Shown one piece after another: positions 42,421 to 52,260 of a stretch of DNA of 64,000 nt. A program made the translations under genes and the position numbers. The stretch's first letter is position 1, and each line of letters starts with the position of its first letter. The notes beneath the pieces are model-generated. The model was not told the DNA's origin. It ran no database searches and was given only the letters and a program-made list of their open reading frames with translations. This DNA is from Bacillota bacterium (GTDB taxonomy: Bacteria > Bacillota > Clostridia > Christensenellales > CAG-138): the NCBI GenBank assembly GCA_023390655.1, contig JAEWCL010000001.1:1-64000 (forward strand), read 5' to 3'.

Positions 42421-43436
42421 AGATCGGCATTCTGGCGTTCAGCGAAATGGGATTTTTGCTCGGTAAAAGGCTGGCAGAATATTTTACGCGCAAGGCCGAT
42501 GAGACGGACGTAACGCGCTGTAGGGATGGCGGGCTCGCGGCCTGGACGCAAGCACATTTTGTGTCGGATGAGGCGCTCATTTTCATTGGCTCAACGGGTA
42601 TCGCCGTGCGCGCCGTAGCGCCCTATGTAAAAAGCAAAGCGAAAGACCCCGCTGTGGTCGTGGTGGATGAGCTTGGCACGTACAGCGTTTCGCTGCTTTC
42701 GGGGCATTTGGGCGGCGCGAACGAACTGGCCGCGGAAATTGCAGAGGTTCTTGACGCCATCCCTGTCGTCACCACCGCGACCGACCTTCATAGCGTTTTT
42801 GCCGTGGATATCTGGGCGAAAAAACAGGGTCTTACCATCATCAACCCCGAGCGCATCAAATGGGTATCTTCGCGCCTGCTTGCGGGGGAAACCCTTGCGA
42901 TGAACAGCGAATTTCCCGTGGCGGGTGAGCCGCCCACAGGGATCAAACTGAGCGAGGACAAAGGCGACATCCTCGTAACCTGCCACACGTCCGGCGGGGC
43001 GGAGGCGCTGCGGCTCGTGCCGCCCATCGTCACGCTCGGCATCGGCTGCAAAAAGGATACGGACGTGGAAACCATAGAGAACGCGTTTTCCCTGATACTC
43101 GCCAAAGCCGGCTGCCATCCCGCCGCCGTCAAGCAGGTATGCAGCATCGACCTGAAAGCGAACGAGCACAGCATTTTAGAGTTCTGCCGCCGCCACGCGC
43201 TGCCTTACCGCACGTTTTCAGCGGCTGCGCTTGCGGCTGTGCCGGGCAAGTTTACGGGCTCTGCCTTTGTAAAGCGCGTTACGGGTGTGGACAATGTATG
43301 CGAGCGGAGCGCGGTGCTGGGGAGCGGGAAAGACGGCAGGCTGATTACACAAAAGTACGCGGGGCATGGCGTTGCCATGGCGCTTTCGATAGGGCCGTAT
43401 GTGCTGCGGCTTTGCGAGGAAGGAACTACGCAATGA
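42417..43436 (+). CDS. cbiG: Cobalt-precorrin-5A hydrolase CbiG
   Basis: 339 residues. The N-terminal domain has FIGSTGIAVRAVAPYVKSKA and DELGTYSVSLLSGHLGGANE, and the C-terminal CbiG domain has LGIGCKKDTDVETIENAF near 202. It opens the delta-lactone of cobalt-precorrin-5A with loss of C20 as acetaldehyde, the step that commits to corrin ring contraction. Four-base overlaps link it to both neighbours. Confidence 0.95.
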   Translation: MKIGILAFSEMGFLLGKRLAEYFTRKADETDVTRCRDGGLAAWTQAHFVSDEALIFIGSTGIAVRAVAPYVKSKAKDPAVVVVDELGTYSVSLLSGHLGGANELAAEIAEVLDAIPVVTTATDLHSVFAVDIWAKKQGLTIINPERIKWVSSRLLAGETLAMNSEFPVAGEPPTGIKLSEDKGDILVTCHTSGGAEALRLVPPIVTLGIGCKKDTDVETIENAFSLILAKAGCHPAAVKQVCSIDLKANEHSILEFCRRHALPYRTFSAAALAAVPGKFTGSAFVKRVTGVDNVCERSAVLGSGKDGRLITQKYAGHGVAMALSIGPYVLRLCEEGTTQ

Positions 43437-44164
43437 GCAGGCTGTATGTTGTTGGTCTCGGCCCCGGAAATGCAGAAGGCATGACAACCGCCTGCCGCAC
43501 CGCCATTGAGCGGGCGGACATCGTCGTGGGCTATACGAAGTATATTGAGCTGATTACGCCTCTTTATCCTGAGAAGCCGGTCTTTTCTACGCCCATGCTC
43601 GGAGAGGTGGAACGCTGCCGGCATGCGCTCGCGCTTGCGGACAAAGGGCAGACCGTAGCGGTTGTATGTAGCGGCGACGCGGGCGTATACGGCATGGCGG
43701 GGCTTATTTTAGAACTCGCGGGGGAACATCCGAACGTGGAAATAGAGATCGTTCCCGGCGTTACGGCGGCGCTCGCGGGCGCAGCTATTTTGGGCGCGCC
43801 GCTGACGCACGATTTTGCGGTGATCAGCCTTTCCGATCTTCTCACTCCGTGGGAGCTGATCGAAAAGCGCCTATCCTGCGCCGCCATAGGGGATTTCTGC
43901 ATTGCGCTCTACAACCCGTCCAGCAAAAAGCGGGCGGACTATTTGGAAAGAGCCTGCGATATCCTTTTGCAGTATAAATCGCCCGATACGCTGTGCGGCA
44001 TCACGCAGAACATCGGGCGCGGCGGCGAAAGCAAGGAACTTATGACTTTACGTGAGCTTCGGGGCGTGAAGGCCGATATGTTCACCACCGTGTTCGTCGG
44101 CAACACGCAAACAAAAAAGATCGCGGGTAAACTGGTAACGCCGAGGGGGTATCGCCTTGGCTGA
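43433..44164 (+). CDS. cbiH: Cobalt-precorrin-3 C17-methyltransferase CbiH
   Basis: 243 residues from ATG 43433. The methylase signatures LYVVGLGPGNAEGMTTACRT, VCSGDAGVYGMAGLILEL and YNPSSKKRADYLERACDILL are typical of CbiH/CobJ. It methylates C17 and drives ring contraction in the anaerobic pathway. Its true start overlaps the cbiG stop. Its last codons overlap the cbiJ TTG start. Confidence 0.95.
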   Translation: MSRLYVVGLGPGNAEGMTTACRTAIERADIVVGYTKYIELITPLYPEKPVFSTPMLGEVERCRHALALADKGQTVAVVCSGDAGVYGMAGLILELAGEHPNVEIEIVPGVTAALAGAAILGAPLTHDFAVISLSDLLTPWELIEKRLSCAAIGDFCIALYNPSSKKRADYLERACDILLQYKSPDTLCGITQNIGRGGESKELMTLRELRGVKADMFTTVFVGNTQTKKIAGKLVTPRGYRLG

Positions 44165-44909
44165 AATTATCCTGTTCGGCGGCACAAGCGAGGGACGGGA
44201 GCTTGCGGCGCTCCTGAAAGCCAGGAATATTTCCGCGCTCGCATGCGTCGCTACGGAATACGGGGAATCGCTTCTCGATGCGGGCGGCAGCGTAGAAGTG
44301 CATATGGGGAGGCTTGACGAAAATGCCATGGCCGGGCTTATTCAGGAACACGGCCCGCGCTTTGTACTCGACGCCACGCACCCTTACGCGGACGCGGTGA
44401 GCAGAAACCTCCGCGCCGCCTGCGAGAGGGCAAATACCGCATACCTTCGCGTGAAGCGCGAAAGCGCCATGGAGGACGGATTTCTAAGCTTTTCCTCCAT
44501 GGACGCACTGGTCAAATGGCTCAATACGACCGACGGCATGATATTTTCCGGCCTCGGGGCGAAGGAGGCGCGCGCGCTTACCGCCGTAACAGGCTTCGAA
44601 CGCCGCGTTTGGCTCCGCATTTTGCCCTTTATAGAAGGGCTCAACGTCTGCCTCAAGGCGGGCTTCCCCGCAAAACACATCATCTGCATGCAGGGGCCGT
44701 TTTCAGAAGAGCTCAACGCCGCCATGTTCCGCGCGGCGGGGGCGGAGATCCTCATCACCAAGGAATCGGGCGCGGCGGGGGGATTTACAGAAAAGCTCGC
44801 GGCGGCGCGCGCCTGCGATATGGTTGTAGCGGTGTTAAAGCGCCCCGATGAGGAAGCGGGGCTTACCTTGGAGGAAGCAAAACGAAAGATCGAAGGCGGG
44901 GGGCTATGA
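44157..44909 (+). CDS. cbiJ: Cobalt-precorrin-6A reductase CbiJ (TTG start)
   Basis: 250 residues starting at TTG 44157 behind GAGGGGGTATCGCC. The CbiJ/CobK signatures are IILFGGTSEGRELAALL at the N-terminus, DATHPYADAVSRNLRAAC near 70 and LITKESGAAGGFTEKLAAAR near 205. It reduces the macrocycle of cobalt-precorrin-6A with NAD(P)H. It overlaps cbiET by ATGA. Confidence 0.94.
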   Translation: MAEIILFGGTSEGRELAALLKARNISALACVATEYGESLLDAGGSVEVHMGRLDENAMAGLIQEHGPRFVLDATHPYADAVSRNLRAACERANTAYLRVKRESAMEDGFLSFSSMDALVKWLNTTDGMIFSGLGAKEARALTAVTGFERRVWLRILPFIEGLNVCLKAGFPAKHIICMQGPFSEELNAAMFRAAGAEILITKESGAAGGFTEKLAAARACDMVVAVLKRPDEEAGLTLEEAKRKIEGGGL

Positions 44910-46093
44910 AACGTGTAGCCATCATAGGCATCGGCATGGGCGCAGATACCGTAACGGGAGAGGGCCTGCGCGCCATCGAGCAGGCGGAAGCCGTTTTGGG
45001 CGCGCCGCGCATGCTCTTGGCATTTTCCCGTTTTGAGAAACCCGCGTATGCGGTATACGAGCCGGAGAAGGTAAAGGCGGTTCTCGACGAAAGCGGCATG
45101 CAACGCTTTGCCGTGCTGGTTTCTGGCGATACGGGCTTTTACAGCGCGGCGGATGGGCTGAATTTGGCGCTTTCCGGCTATGAAATAGAATTGATCCCCG
45201 GCATTTCCTCCGTTTCGTATTTCTTTGCAAAACTCAAGCGCCCCTGGCAGGATGTGGCGCTTGCAAGCTGCCATGGCAGGGAAACGAACTTTACGGATAC
45301 CGTGCGCCGCAATCGCCTGACCTTCACCCTTATGGGCGGCAATGCAGACGTGCTTGCAAAAGGGCTTATAGAGGCAGGCTTCGGCGGATTAACAGCAACC
45401 ATAGGCGAAAACCTCGGCACAGAAAACGAGCGTATCTTTACGCTGCCGGTAAACGAGCTTATAAAAGCGTCCATCGCCAAGCTGGCGGTGCTGCTCCTGG
45501 AAAACCCAAACGCGGACGCGCGCATCCGCTTCGGCATCCCCGACGAGGAATTTATACGAGGTAATGTGCCCATGACAAAATCCGAGGTGCGCGCCGTGAG
45601 CCTGAGCCGCCTCGCGCTTTCCCCCGATGCAGTCTGCTGCGACATCGGCGCGGGCACTGGCTCCGTGACGGTGGAAATGGCGCTCGCCGCCTACAACGGC
45701 CATGTTTACGCGGTGGATCAGAACGAGGAAGCGGTTTCGCTGATTACGGAAAATTGCAGGCGCTTTCATATCGGCAACGTGACGCCGGTGCTAGGCAGCG
45801 CGCCCGAGGCGCTTTTTGCGCTTCCACCGTTCGATACGGCATTCATCGGCGGGAGCGGGGGAGAGGTGGGGGATATTTTTGCGGCGGTTTTATCGAAAAA
45901 TCCACTTGCACACATCGTGGTGAACGCAATCGCTCTGGAAACCGTGCATGCGGCGGTTGAGGCATTCAAGGCGCACGGCATCGTGCCTGAGATTGTACAG
46001 CTTAACGCCGCGCGGGCAAAGCCCGCGGGCGGCTTGCATATGATGCTGGCGCAGAACCCCGTGTTCATCGTTTCGGGCGGAGGGAAGCCATGA
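44906..46093 (+). CDS. cbiET: Fused precorrin-7 methyltransferase/decarboxylase CbiET (CobL-type)
   Basis: 395 residues. Residues about 1-200 are CbiE (VAIIGIGMGADTVTGEGLRA, VLVSGDTGFYSAADGLNLAL). Residues about 210-395 are CbiT with the SAM motif CDIGAGTGSVTVEMALAA near 250. The fused protein methylates C5 and C15 and removes the C12 acetate carboxyl. The fusion is known from CobL and from several Firmicutes; separate cbiE and cbiT genes are not present here. Confidence 0.95.
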   Translation: MKRVAIIGIGMGADTVTGEGLRAIEQAEAVLGAPRMLLAFSRFEKPAYAVYEPEKVKAVLDESGMQRFAVLVSGDTGFYSAADGLNLALSGYEIELIPGISSVSYFFAKLKRPWQDVALASCHGRETNFTDTVRRNRLTFTLMGGNADVLAKGLIEAGFGGLTATIGENLGTENERIFTLPVNELIKASIAKLAVLLLENPNADARIRFGIPDEEFIRGNVPMTKSEVRAVSLSRLALSPDAVCCDIGAGTGSVTVEMALAAYNGHVYAVDQNEEAVSLITENCRRFHIGNVTPVLGSAPEALFALPPFDTAFIGGSGGEVGDIFAAVLSKNPLAHIVVNAIALETVHAAVEAFKAHGIVPEIVQLNAARAKPAGGLHMMLAQNPVFIVSGGGKP

Positions 46094-47421
46094 ATAGACG
46101 TATTTTGATCGCGGGTACGCATTCGGGCTGCGGCAAAACCACCGTAACATTGGCGCTTTTATCTGCACTCAAAGCGCGGGGGATTCCGCTCGCCGCGTTC
46201 AAATGCGGGCCGGATTATATCGACCCCATGTTCCACAGAGAGGCGCTTAAAGTGCCCAGCCGCAACCTCGATCCGTATTTCAGTACGGACGCCGCGCTTC
46301 GCGCCGCGCTCGCGGAACAAAGCGGGAAGCTCTCTGTAATCGAAGGAGTGATGGGCTATTACGACGGCGTGGGCCCGGCGGGCGAATTCAGCACCTACGA
46401 CGTGGCGCGGTATACGAAAACGCCCGTCATCCTCGTGGTAAACGCAAAGGGTATGTATACCTCTGCGGGCGCGATTTTGCACGGCTTTCGGGAGTTTCAG
46501 CCCCAAAGCAACGTGCGCGGCGTCATCTTTAACGGCGTATCGCAGGGGCTTTACGAAGGCCTGAAGCAAATTGCGCTGGACGCGGGTGTTACGCCCTTGG
46601 GATTTTTGCCGCATGACAGGGAACTCTCCATCAGCAGCCGTCACCTGGGGCTTGTCACAGCGGATGAAATCGGCGGTCTGCAGGAAAAGCTCGGCGCGCT
46701 CGGTACGCTTGCACAGATGCATACCGACATCGACGGCATACTTGCGCTTGCCGCGTCCGCGCCCACCCTTCATGAGAAAGCGCAGGAGGTAAGCTCCATT
46801 GCAAGCGCCCGCGTCGCCGTGGCGCGGGACAGTGCGTTTTGCTTCCTCTATGAAGAAAACCTGGTGCTTCTTCGTACGCTCGGGTGCGAGCTTTGCTTCT
46901 TCAGCCCCCTAAACGATGCGGCTTTGCCCCAAAACATCGGCGCGTTGTATCTGCCGGGCGGCTATCCGGAGCTTCATCTTGAGGCGTTATCGGCTAACGT
47001 TCCGATGCGCCAAGCCGTGAAGGCCGCCATAGAGGATGGGCTTCCCACGCTTGCCGAATGCGGCGGCTTCCTGTATCTGCACGATACGCTCGACGGCTGC
47101 CCCATGGCGGGCGCTATATGCGCAAAGGCATATCGGACAGAGAAATTACAACGCTTTGGTTACGAAACGCTGACCGCAAAGCGGGATAACCTCCTGTGCA
47201 AGGCGGGCGAAAGCATCCGCGCGCACGAGTTCCATTATTATGAAAGCTCCTTCTGCGGCGATGCTTTTACCGCACAAAAGCCAAACGGTCTAATGTGGGA
47301 CAGCATTCATGCGTCTGAAAGTCTGTACGCGGGCTTTCCGCATTTGTATTTTCCGGCAAACAGAAGCTTTGCGGAGCAATTCGTAAGGAAGGCAAACGAT
47401 TATGCTAACAAACATATTTGA
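46090..47421 (+). CDS. cbiA: Cobyrinic acid a,c-diamide synthase CbiA
   Basis: 443 residues. The N-terminal P-loop (AGTHSGCGKTTVTLALLSAL, residues 7-26) uses ATP. The C-terminal class I-like glutaminase domain has LYLPGGYPELHLEAL near 295 and the nucleophile Cys in AECGGFLYLHDTL near 320. It amidates the a and c side chains of cobyrinate with glutamine. The overlap with cobT is 20 bases. Confidence 0.95.
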   Translation: MNRRILIAGTHSGCGKTTVTLALLSALKARGIPLAAFKCGPDYIDPMFHREALKVPSRNLDPYFSTDAALRAALAEQSGKLSVIEGVMGYYDGVGPAGEFSTYDVARYTKTPVILVVNAKGMYTSAGAILHGFREFQPQSNVRGVIFNGVSQGLYEGLKQIALDAGVTPLGFLPHDRELSISSRHLGLVTADEIGGLQEKLGALGTLAQMHTDIDGILALAASAPTLHEKAQEVSSIASARVAVARDSAFCFLYEENLVLLRTLGCELCFFSPLNDAALPQNIGALYLPGGYPELHLEALSANVPMRQAVKAAIEDGLPTLAECGGFLYLHDTLDGCPMAGAICAKAYRTEKLQRFGYETLTAKRDNLLCKAGESIRAHEFHYYESSFCGDAFTAQKPNGLMWDSIHASESLYAGFPHLYFPANRSFAEQFVRKANDYANKHI

Positions 47422-48448
47422 AATTCAACCCGTGGATGAGGCGGCTTATGCCGCCTGTATCGCCCGCTTCGATCAGGTGGCAAAGCCCGTAGGAAGTCTC
47501 GGGAAGCTCGAAACCTTGCTGGCGAAGATCGCTGCCGTTTCCGGCAGCGCGGAGATCGATCTCACAAAAAAATGCGTCCTGGTGTTTTGCGCGGACAACG
47601 GTGTAACGGCGCAGGGAGTATCGCAAAGCGGGTCCGAGGTCACTTCTGCCATTGCGCGGATGCTCGCAAACGGAAAATCGGGCGTTTGCGTGATGGCGAA
47701 GGCCTGCGGCGCGGACGTGTTCCCCGTGGATGTGGGCATGGCGGATACCGTGGACGGTATCCTGAACCGCAAGTTCGTTTTCGGCACAAACGATATCACG
47801 AAAGGCCCTGCCATGATGCGCGAAACGGCCATAAGGGCCATCGAGCTTGGCGCAGCATTGGTCAAAGAGAAGAAAGAGCAGGGTTACAGGCTGATCGCCA
47901 CGGGCGAAACAGGCATTGGCAACACCACCACCGCGAGCGCCATGGCAAGCGTCTTGCTGCATGCACCTGTAGAGACGGTCACGGGGCGTGGCGCGGGCCT
48001 GAGCGACGAAGGGCTTTTGCGCAAGCGCGCCGCGATCGTGGAGGCCATTCGCGTGAACGCGCCCGACGCAAGTGACCCCATTGACGTGCTTACAAAGGTG
48101 GGCGGCCTTGACATTGCCGCCATGGTGGGCGCGTTCTTAGGTGGTGCTATCTACCGCGTACCCGTCGTGATGGACGGCGTGATTTCCGCTGTGGCAGCAC
48201 GCATTGCCGTAACGCTCCATCCCTTGGTTCGTGGCTATATCATTCCTTCCCATGTCAGCGCCGAACCCGCCGCGCGGTTGATCTGTAAGACGCTTGGAAT
48301 GGAGCCTATCCTCCATGCGGAACTGCGGCTTGGCGAGGGCACAGGTGCTGTGGCACTGTTTCCGCTCCTCGATATGGCGGCTGCGGTTTATAAAAATGCG
48401 GCCACGTTTGCGGATATCGCGGTGGACGCGTACAAGAGGCAACCGTGA
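47402..48448 (+). CDS. cobT: Nicotinate-nucleotide-dimethylbenzimidazole phosphoribosyltransferase CobT
   Basis: 348 residues. CobT signatures are RFDQVAKPVGSLGKLETL (near 17), CADNGVTAQGVSQSGSEVTS near 60, GETGIGNTTTASAM near 160 and the catalytic Glu in RLGEGTGAVALFPLLD near 305. It activates the lower-ligand base as its alpha-ribotide. No DMB synthesis gene (bluB, bzaA-F) is visible in the window, so the lower ligand is open. Confidence 0.95.
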   Translation: MLTNIFEIQPVDEAAYAACIARFDQVAKPVGSLGKLETLLAKIAAVSGSAEIDLTKKCVLVFCADNGVTAQGVSQSGSEVTSAIARMLANGKSGVCVMAKACGADVFPVDVGMADTVDGILNRKFVFGTNDITKGPAMMRETAIRAIELGAALVKEKKEQGYRLIATGETGIGNTTTASAMASVLLHAPVETVTGRGAGLSDEGLLRKRAAIVEAIRVNAPDASDPIDVLTKVGGLDIAAMVGAFLGGAIYRVPVVMDGVISAVAARIAVTLHPLVRGYIIPSHVSAEPAARLICKTLGMEPILHAELRLGEGTGAVALFPLLDMAAAVYKNAATFADIAVDAYKRQP

Positions 48449-48960
48449 TGATCCTTGTCACAGGCAAAAACGGCAGCGGCAAAAGCGCCTTCGCGGAAAG
48501 CCTCGTTTGCTGCGCGGGCGGGGCGCGCTACTATATCGCCACAATGATCCCGAACGGGGCGGAAGGTGCTGCGCGGGTGAAGAAACACCTGCGCCAGCGG
48601 GAGAGTGGGGGCTTTCTTACGCTGGAGCTTCCGTATGTTGTCGGCGACGCCGCTATTCCGCCAGATGCCGCGGTACTGCTTGAGGATGTATCGAACCTGC
48701 TCGGCAACCGCATGTTTGAGCGCGGCGGTACGGCGGGGGAAACGCTTGCGGATATCAGGGTGCTCCATGAACGCTGCCGCATCCTTGTTGCGGTAACGAT
48801 CGGCGGCTTGGACGCGGCGGTCTATGAGGGGGAAACGCGCATCTATATCGAGGCCCTCAACGCGCTCAACGCCGCGCTTTATGATCTGGCCGATACCGTG
48901 GTGGAAATGAAAAATGGAGTTCCGCAGCTTAAAAAAGGAGAAGACGATGCGCTTTCTTGA
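48448..48960 (+). CDS. cobU: Adenosylcobinamide kinase/guanylyltransferase CobU
   Basis: 170 residues from ATG 48448 (a GTG at 48445 is equally possible). The P-loop GKNGSGKSAFAE is at residues 6-17, with YYIATMIP near 27 and LLEDVSNLLGNRMFE near 81. It phosphorylates adenosylcobinamide and transfers GMP to it. The Walker A lead-in ILVTGKNGSGKS matches family members from Firmicutes. The start overlaps the cobT stop. Confidence 0.92.
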   Translation: MILVTGKNGSGKSAFAESLVCCAGGARYYIATMIPNGAEGAARVKKHLRQRESGGFLTLELPYVVGDAAIPPDAAVLLEDVSNLLGNRMFERGGTAGETLADIRVLHERCRILVAVTIGGLDAAVYEGETRIYIEALNALNAALYDLADTVVEMKNGVPQLKKGEDDALS

Positions 48961-49708
48961 ACCGGTGTGGATCGCGATCAGCACGTACAGCGTTTTCCCC
49001 GCGCCGCGCTTTGACTGGAATGAAAGGAATATGCGCTTTTCCATCTGCTTTTTGCCGCTGGTAGGGCTTTTTATAGGCGCGGCGCTCTGCCTTTGGAGGT
49101 GGGCGGCAAAGGTGCTTATGGTGGATGGCATCCTGTTTGCCGCCGTTGCGGTGGCGCTCCCGATCCTCCTTACGGGCGGCATCCATATGGATGGCTTTAT
49201 GGACACGGTGGATGCGCTTGCCTCACACCAAGAACGCGAAAAAAAACTCGCCATTCTAAAAGACCCGCACACGGGCGCGTTCGCCGTCGTTTACTGCGGC
49301 GTGTATCTGCTTTTGAGCTTTGGGCTCTATCACGCGCTTTTTCAAACGGAGACGCTTTTTATCGTATGCTTTGGCTTCGTTCTGTCGCGGGCGTTGGCGG
49401 TATTCGGCGCGGTAACGCTTCCAAACGCGCGCAAGGGGGGCATGCTCCGCGCCTTCACCGGGCATGCTCATAAGCGCGCGGTTATGATCTCTATGGCCGC
49501 TGTGGCATTCCTTTCTATCGGGGGCATGGCGTGGCGTTCGCCCGTAGCCGGCGGATTCGCCGCGGGCTTCGCGCTTCTCGCGTTTTTTGCATACCGCGCC
49601 ATGGCGATGAAGCAATTTGGCGGCGCGACAGGCGATACCACGGGCTTTTTCCTGCAAGCTACAGAGCTTGCGCTTCTTTTCGGCGCATGGATTGGAGGGC
49701 TTTTGTGA
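48947..49708 (+). CDS. cobS: Adenosylcobinamide-GDP ribazoletransferase CobS
   Basis: 253 residues from ATG 48947 behind AAAAAAGGAGAAGACG. Polytopic (about six to seven membrane helices) with the family motif GGIHMDGFMDTVDALASHQE near 72-91, which carries the Mg-binding acidic residues, and GATGDTTGFFLQATEL near 225. It joins the activated corrinoid to the ribotide in the membrane. Confidence 0.93.
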   Translation: MRFLEPVWIAISTYSVFPAPRFDWNERNMRFSICFLPLVGLFIGAALCLWRWAAKVLMVDGILFAAVAVALPILLTGGIHMDGFMDTVDALASHQEREKKLAILKDPHTGAFAVVYCGVYLLLSFGLYHALFQTETLFIVCFGFVLSRALAVFGAVTLPNARKGGMLRAFTGHAHKRAVMISMAAVAFLSIGGMAWRSPVAGGFAAGFALLAFFAYRAMAMKQFGGATGDTTGFFLQATELALLFGAWIGGLL

Positions 49709-50286
49709 AAGCAGTCTATCTCATTCGCCATGGCATGACGAATGGCAATAGAGAAAAACGTTATATCGGAAGGTCAAACGAGCCGCTTTGCGGGGAAGGG
49801 AAAATACAGGCGGCGGCGTTGAAAGCCACGCATCTTCCTGCGTTCGGCCGCGTTTTTACAAGCCCGTATCTCCGTTGCGTGGAAACGGCATCTATTTTGT
49901 TCCCCGATACGGAATTCACCGCCGTATATGGACTCCGGGAATGTGATTTTGGCATCTTCGAGGGCAAAACGGCGGCAGAACTTGAGCGCAGCGCGGCATA
50001 TCATGGGTGGCTCGCAACAGGATGCACCGGCCCCATACCCGGGGGCGAAAGCGTGGAGGATTTTAAGGCGCGCTGCCGCATTGCATTTCTTGAGGCTATA
50101 GCGGAAACGCCCGAAAACAGCGCTTGCGCATTCGTCATCCACGGCGGCTGCATCATGGCAATTTTGGAGGCTTATGCCGTGCCCAAACGTGCGTTTTATG
50201 ACTGCCACATCAAAAACTGCGGATTTGTGCGCTGCGTTTTCAATGGCCGTGCGCTCACGATAGAGGGAGGTTCTCTATGCTCATAG
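49705..50286 (+). CDS. cobC: CobC-type phosphatase (histidine phosphatase superfamily)
   Basis: 193 residues from GTG 49705. The RHG motif LIRHGMTNGNREKRYIGRSN begins at residue 6 and the second His lies in AFVIHGGCIMAILE near 145; ECDFGIFEGKTAAE is also typical. It removes the phosphate from alpha-ribazole-phosphate or adenosylcobalamin-phosphate. The name rests on location inside the operon. Confidence 0.88.
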   Translation: MKAVYLIRHGMTNGNREKRYIGRSNEPLCGEGKIQAAALKATHLPAFGRVFTSPYLRCVETASILFPDTEFTAVYGLRECDFGIFEGKTAAELERSAAYHGWLATGCTGPIPGGESVEDFKARCRIAFLEAIAETPENSACAFVIHGGCIMAILEAYAVPKRAFYDCHIKNCGFVRCVFNGRALTIEGGSLCS

Positions 50287-51236
50287 CTCTTTCCACGCTC
50301 GCCCTGTGCGCGGGCTTCGTCCTCGACCTGCTCTTAGGCGACCCGCAGGGCTGGCCGCATGTTGTACGCGGCATCGGCAGGCTAATCGCCGCTTTGGAAA
50401 AGGTGTTTTACCCCATGGAAAACAAACACCTTGGCGGCACGCTGCTTGTCTTGTCCGTTCTTCTTATTTGCACGGTGCTGCCCACGGCACTTCTCTACTT
50501 GGCGTGGCGGCTGTCGCCCTGGGCGTACCTTGTCTTGGAGGCGCTTTTGTGCTGGCAGCTTCTTGCCCTCAGGAGTCTGCGGACCGAAAGCCGGAAGGTG
50601 TACGATGAGTTGATAAAAAGCGATCTCCCCGCCGCGCGCAAGGCGGTTTCCATGATCGTTGGGCGCGATACGGCGGCCTTGGATGAAGCGGGTGTGACCC
50701 GCGCCGCCGTAGAGACCGTGGCGGAAAACGCTTCCGATGGTGTGATTGCGCCGCTGTTCTACCTTGCACTCGGCGGGGCGGTGTTCGGCATGTTTTATAA
50801 GGCTGTTAACACCATGGATTCCATGATTGGCTACAAAAATGAACGATATTTAGACTTTGGCCGCTTTGCGGCGAAGCTCGATGATTGTATGAACTACCTT
50901 CCTTCGCGGTTGAGCGCGCTCCTTATGATCATGATGGCGCGGCCCTGCGGTTTGGATACAAAAAAAGCGTATCGCATTTGGAAGCGTGACCGCCGCAAGC
51001 ACGCGAGCCCCAACTCCGCGCAGACAGAGGCAGTCATGGCTGGGGCGCTTCATGTGCGTCTTGCCGGAAACGCGTATTACTTTGGAAAACTTTATAAAAA
51101 GCCGACGATCGGCGACGATCTGCGGCCCATCGAAGCCGGGGACATCCTTTTGTCACACAGGCTTCTCAACGCAGCCTCAGTCCTGATGTTGTTGCTTTCG
51201 CTTATTGTAAGGGGGTGTTTGTATGCTGCGGTATGA
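50277..51236 (+). CDS. cbiB: Adenosylcobinamide-phosphate synthase CbiB
   Basis: 319 residues, about four to five membrane segments. It starts with a GFVLDLLLGDPQGWPHVVRG opening and contains ETVAENASDGVIAPLFYLAL near 143 and NTMDSMIGYKNERYLDFGRF near 185, the CbiB/CobD(Pd) hallmarks. It attaches (R)-1-amino-2-propanol O-phosphate to adenosylcobyrate. The ATG follows GGGAGGTTCTCT. Confidence 0.94.
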   Translation: MLIALSTLALCAGFVLDLLLGDPQGWPHVVRGIGRLIAALEKVFYPMENKHLGGTLLVLSVLLICTVLPTALLYLAWRLSPWAYLVLEALLCWQLLALRSLRTESRKVYDELIKSDLPAARKAVSMIVGRDTAALDEAGVTRAAVETVAENASDGVIAPLFYLALGGAVFGMFYKAVNTMDSMIGYKNERYLDFGRFAAKLDDCMNYLPSRLSALLMIMMARPCGLDTKKAYRIWKRDRRKHASPNSAQTEAVMAGALHVRLAGNAYYFGKLYKKPTIGDDLRPIEAGDILLSHRLLNAASVLMLLLSLIVRGCLYAAV

Positions 51237-52260
51237 GCATGGCGGCGATATTTACACAAACGCGGAGATATGCTTGGATTTTTCTATCAACGTGAACCCG
51301 CTCGGTATGCCCGAATCGGCGAAGCAGGCGCTGTTTGCCGCAACGGATGCCATGGAACGCTATCCCGATCCACAATGCCGCGCTTTGCGCTGGGCCCTTG
51401 CAGAAAAGCATGGCGTTGCGCCGGACATGATCCTCTGCGGCAACGGCGCGGCGGATATGATCTTTCGCGTCTGCGCCTGCTTGAAGCCGAAAAAGGCGCT
51501 GACACTTGCACCCACTTTTTCGGAATACGAGCGGCCCGTAAAGCTGTTCGGCGGTGAAATGGCGGAATACCATCTGAAAGAGGCGGACGGGTTCGCGTTG
51601 ACGGACGCTATTCTTGAAGCGCTCGCGCCAGACGTGGAACTGTTCGTTTTGTGCAACCCCAACAACCCTACGGGCAGGCTGGCACCGTTTGACTTACTTC
51701 ACCGCATCGTTGCGGCCTGTGCAAAGAACGGCACGTATCTCATGGTGGATGAGTGCTTTCTTGCATTTACGGACGGGCCGTCTATGATTTCATTGCTCAA
51801 AGAATTTCCGAACCTGCTTATCCTCAACGCCTTTACCAAGCTCTACGCGCTCGCGGGGCTGCGGCTGGGGTATCTTCTGTGCGCGGATGCAGCGCTTTTA
51901 TCCCGCGTTGCCGCATTTGGCGCACAGTGGAGCGTTTCCGTAGCGGCGCAGGCGGCGGGCATTGGGACGCTTGAAGAACCCGCGTGGGAGGAACGGACAC
52001 GAAGCCTTATAAAAGTCGAGCGTGCATATATGCGCGAAAGCCTTGCAGCGCTGGGCCTCACGATATTTCCGGCCGACGCGAATTTCCTGTTGATCAGAAG
52101 TCCCGTGCCGCTGTACGAACCGCTGAAAAAGCGCGGTTTCCTCGTGCGAAACTGCGCCAATTTTACGGGGCTGGATGAGCGGTTTATCCGCATTGGTTTG
52201 AAGACGCGGGAGCAAAATGAGGCGCTTCTTCGCGCCATAGAGGAGGTGCTCCGTGGCTAA
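51223..52260 (+). CDS. cobD: L-threonine-O-3-phosphate decarboxylase CobD
   Basis: 345 residues, PLP-dependent aminotransferase fold. DFSINVNPLGMPESAKQAL near 24 and NPNNPTGRLAPFDLL near 145 are family marks, and the Schiff-base Lys lies in LNAFTKLYALAGLRLGYLLC near 205. It supplies aminopropanol phosphate to CbiB, encoded immediately upstream. SD AAGGGGG. Confidence 0.92.
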   Translation: MLRYEHGGDIYTNAEICLDFSINVNPLGMPESAKQALFAATDAMERYPDPQCRALRWALAEKHGVAPDMILCGNGAADMIFRVCACLKPKKALTLAPTFSEYERPVKLFGGEMAEYHLKEADGFALTDAILEALAPDVELFVLCNPNNPTGRLAPFDLLHRIVAACAKNGTYLMVDECFLAFTDGPSMISLLKEFPNLLILNAFTKLYALAGLRLGYLLCADAALLSRVAAFGAQWSVSVAAQAAGIGTLEEPAWEERTRSLIKVERAYMRESLAALGLTIFPADANFLLIRSPVPLYEPLKKRGFLVRNCANFTGLDERFIRIGLKTREQNEALLRAIEEVLRG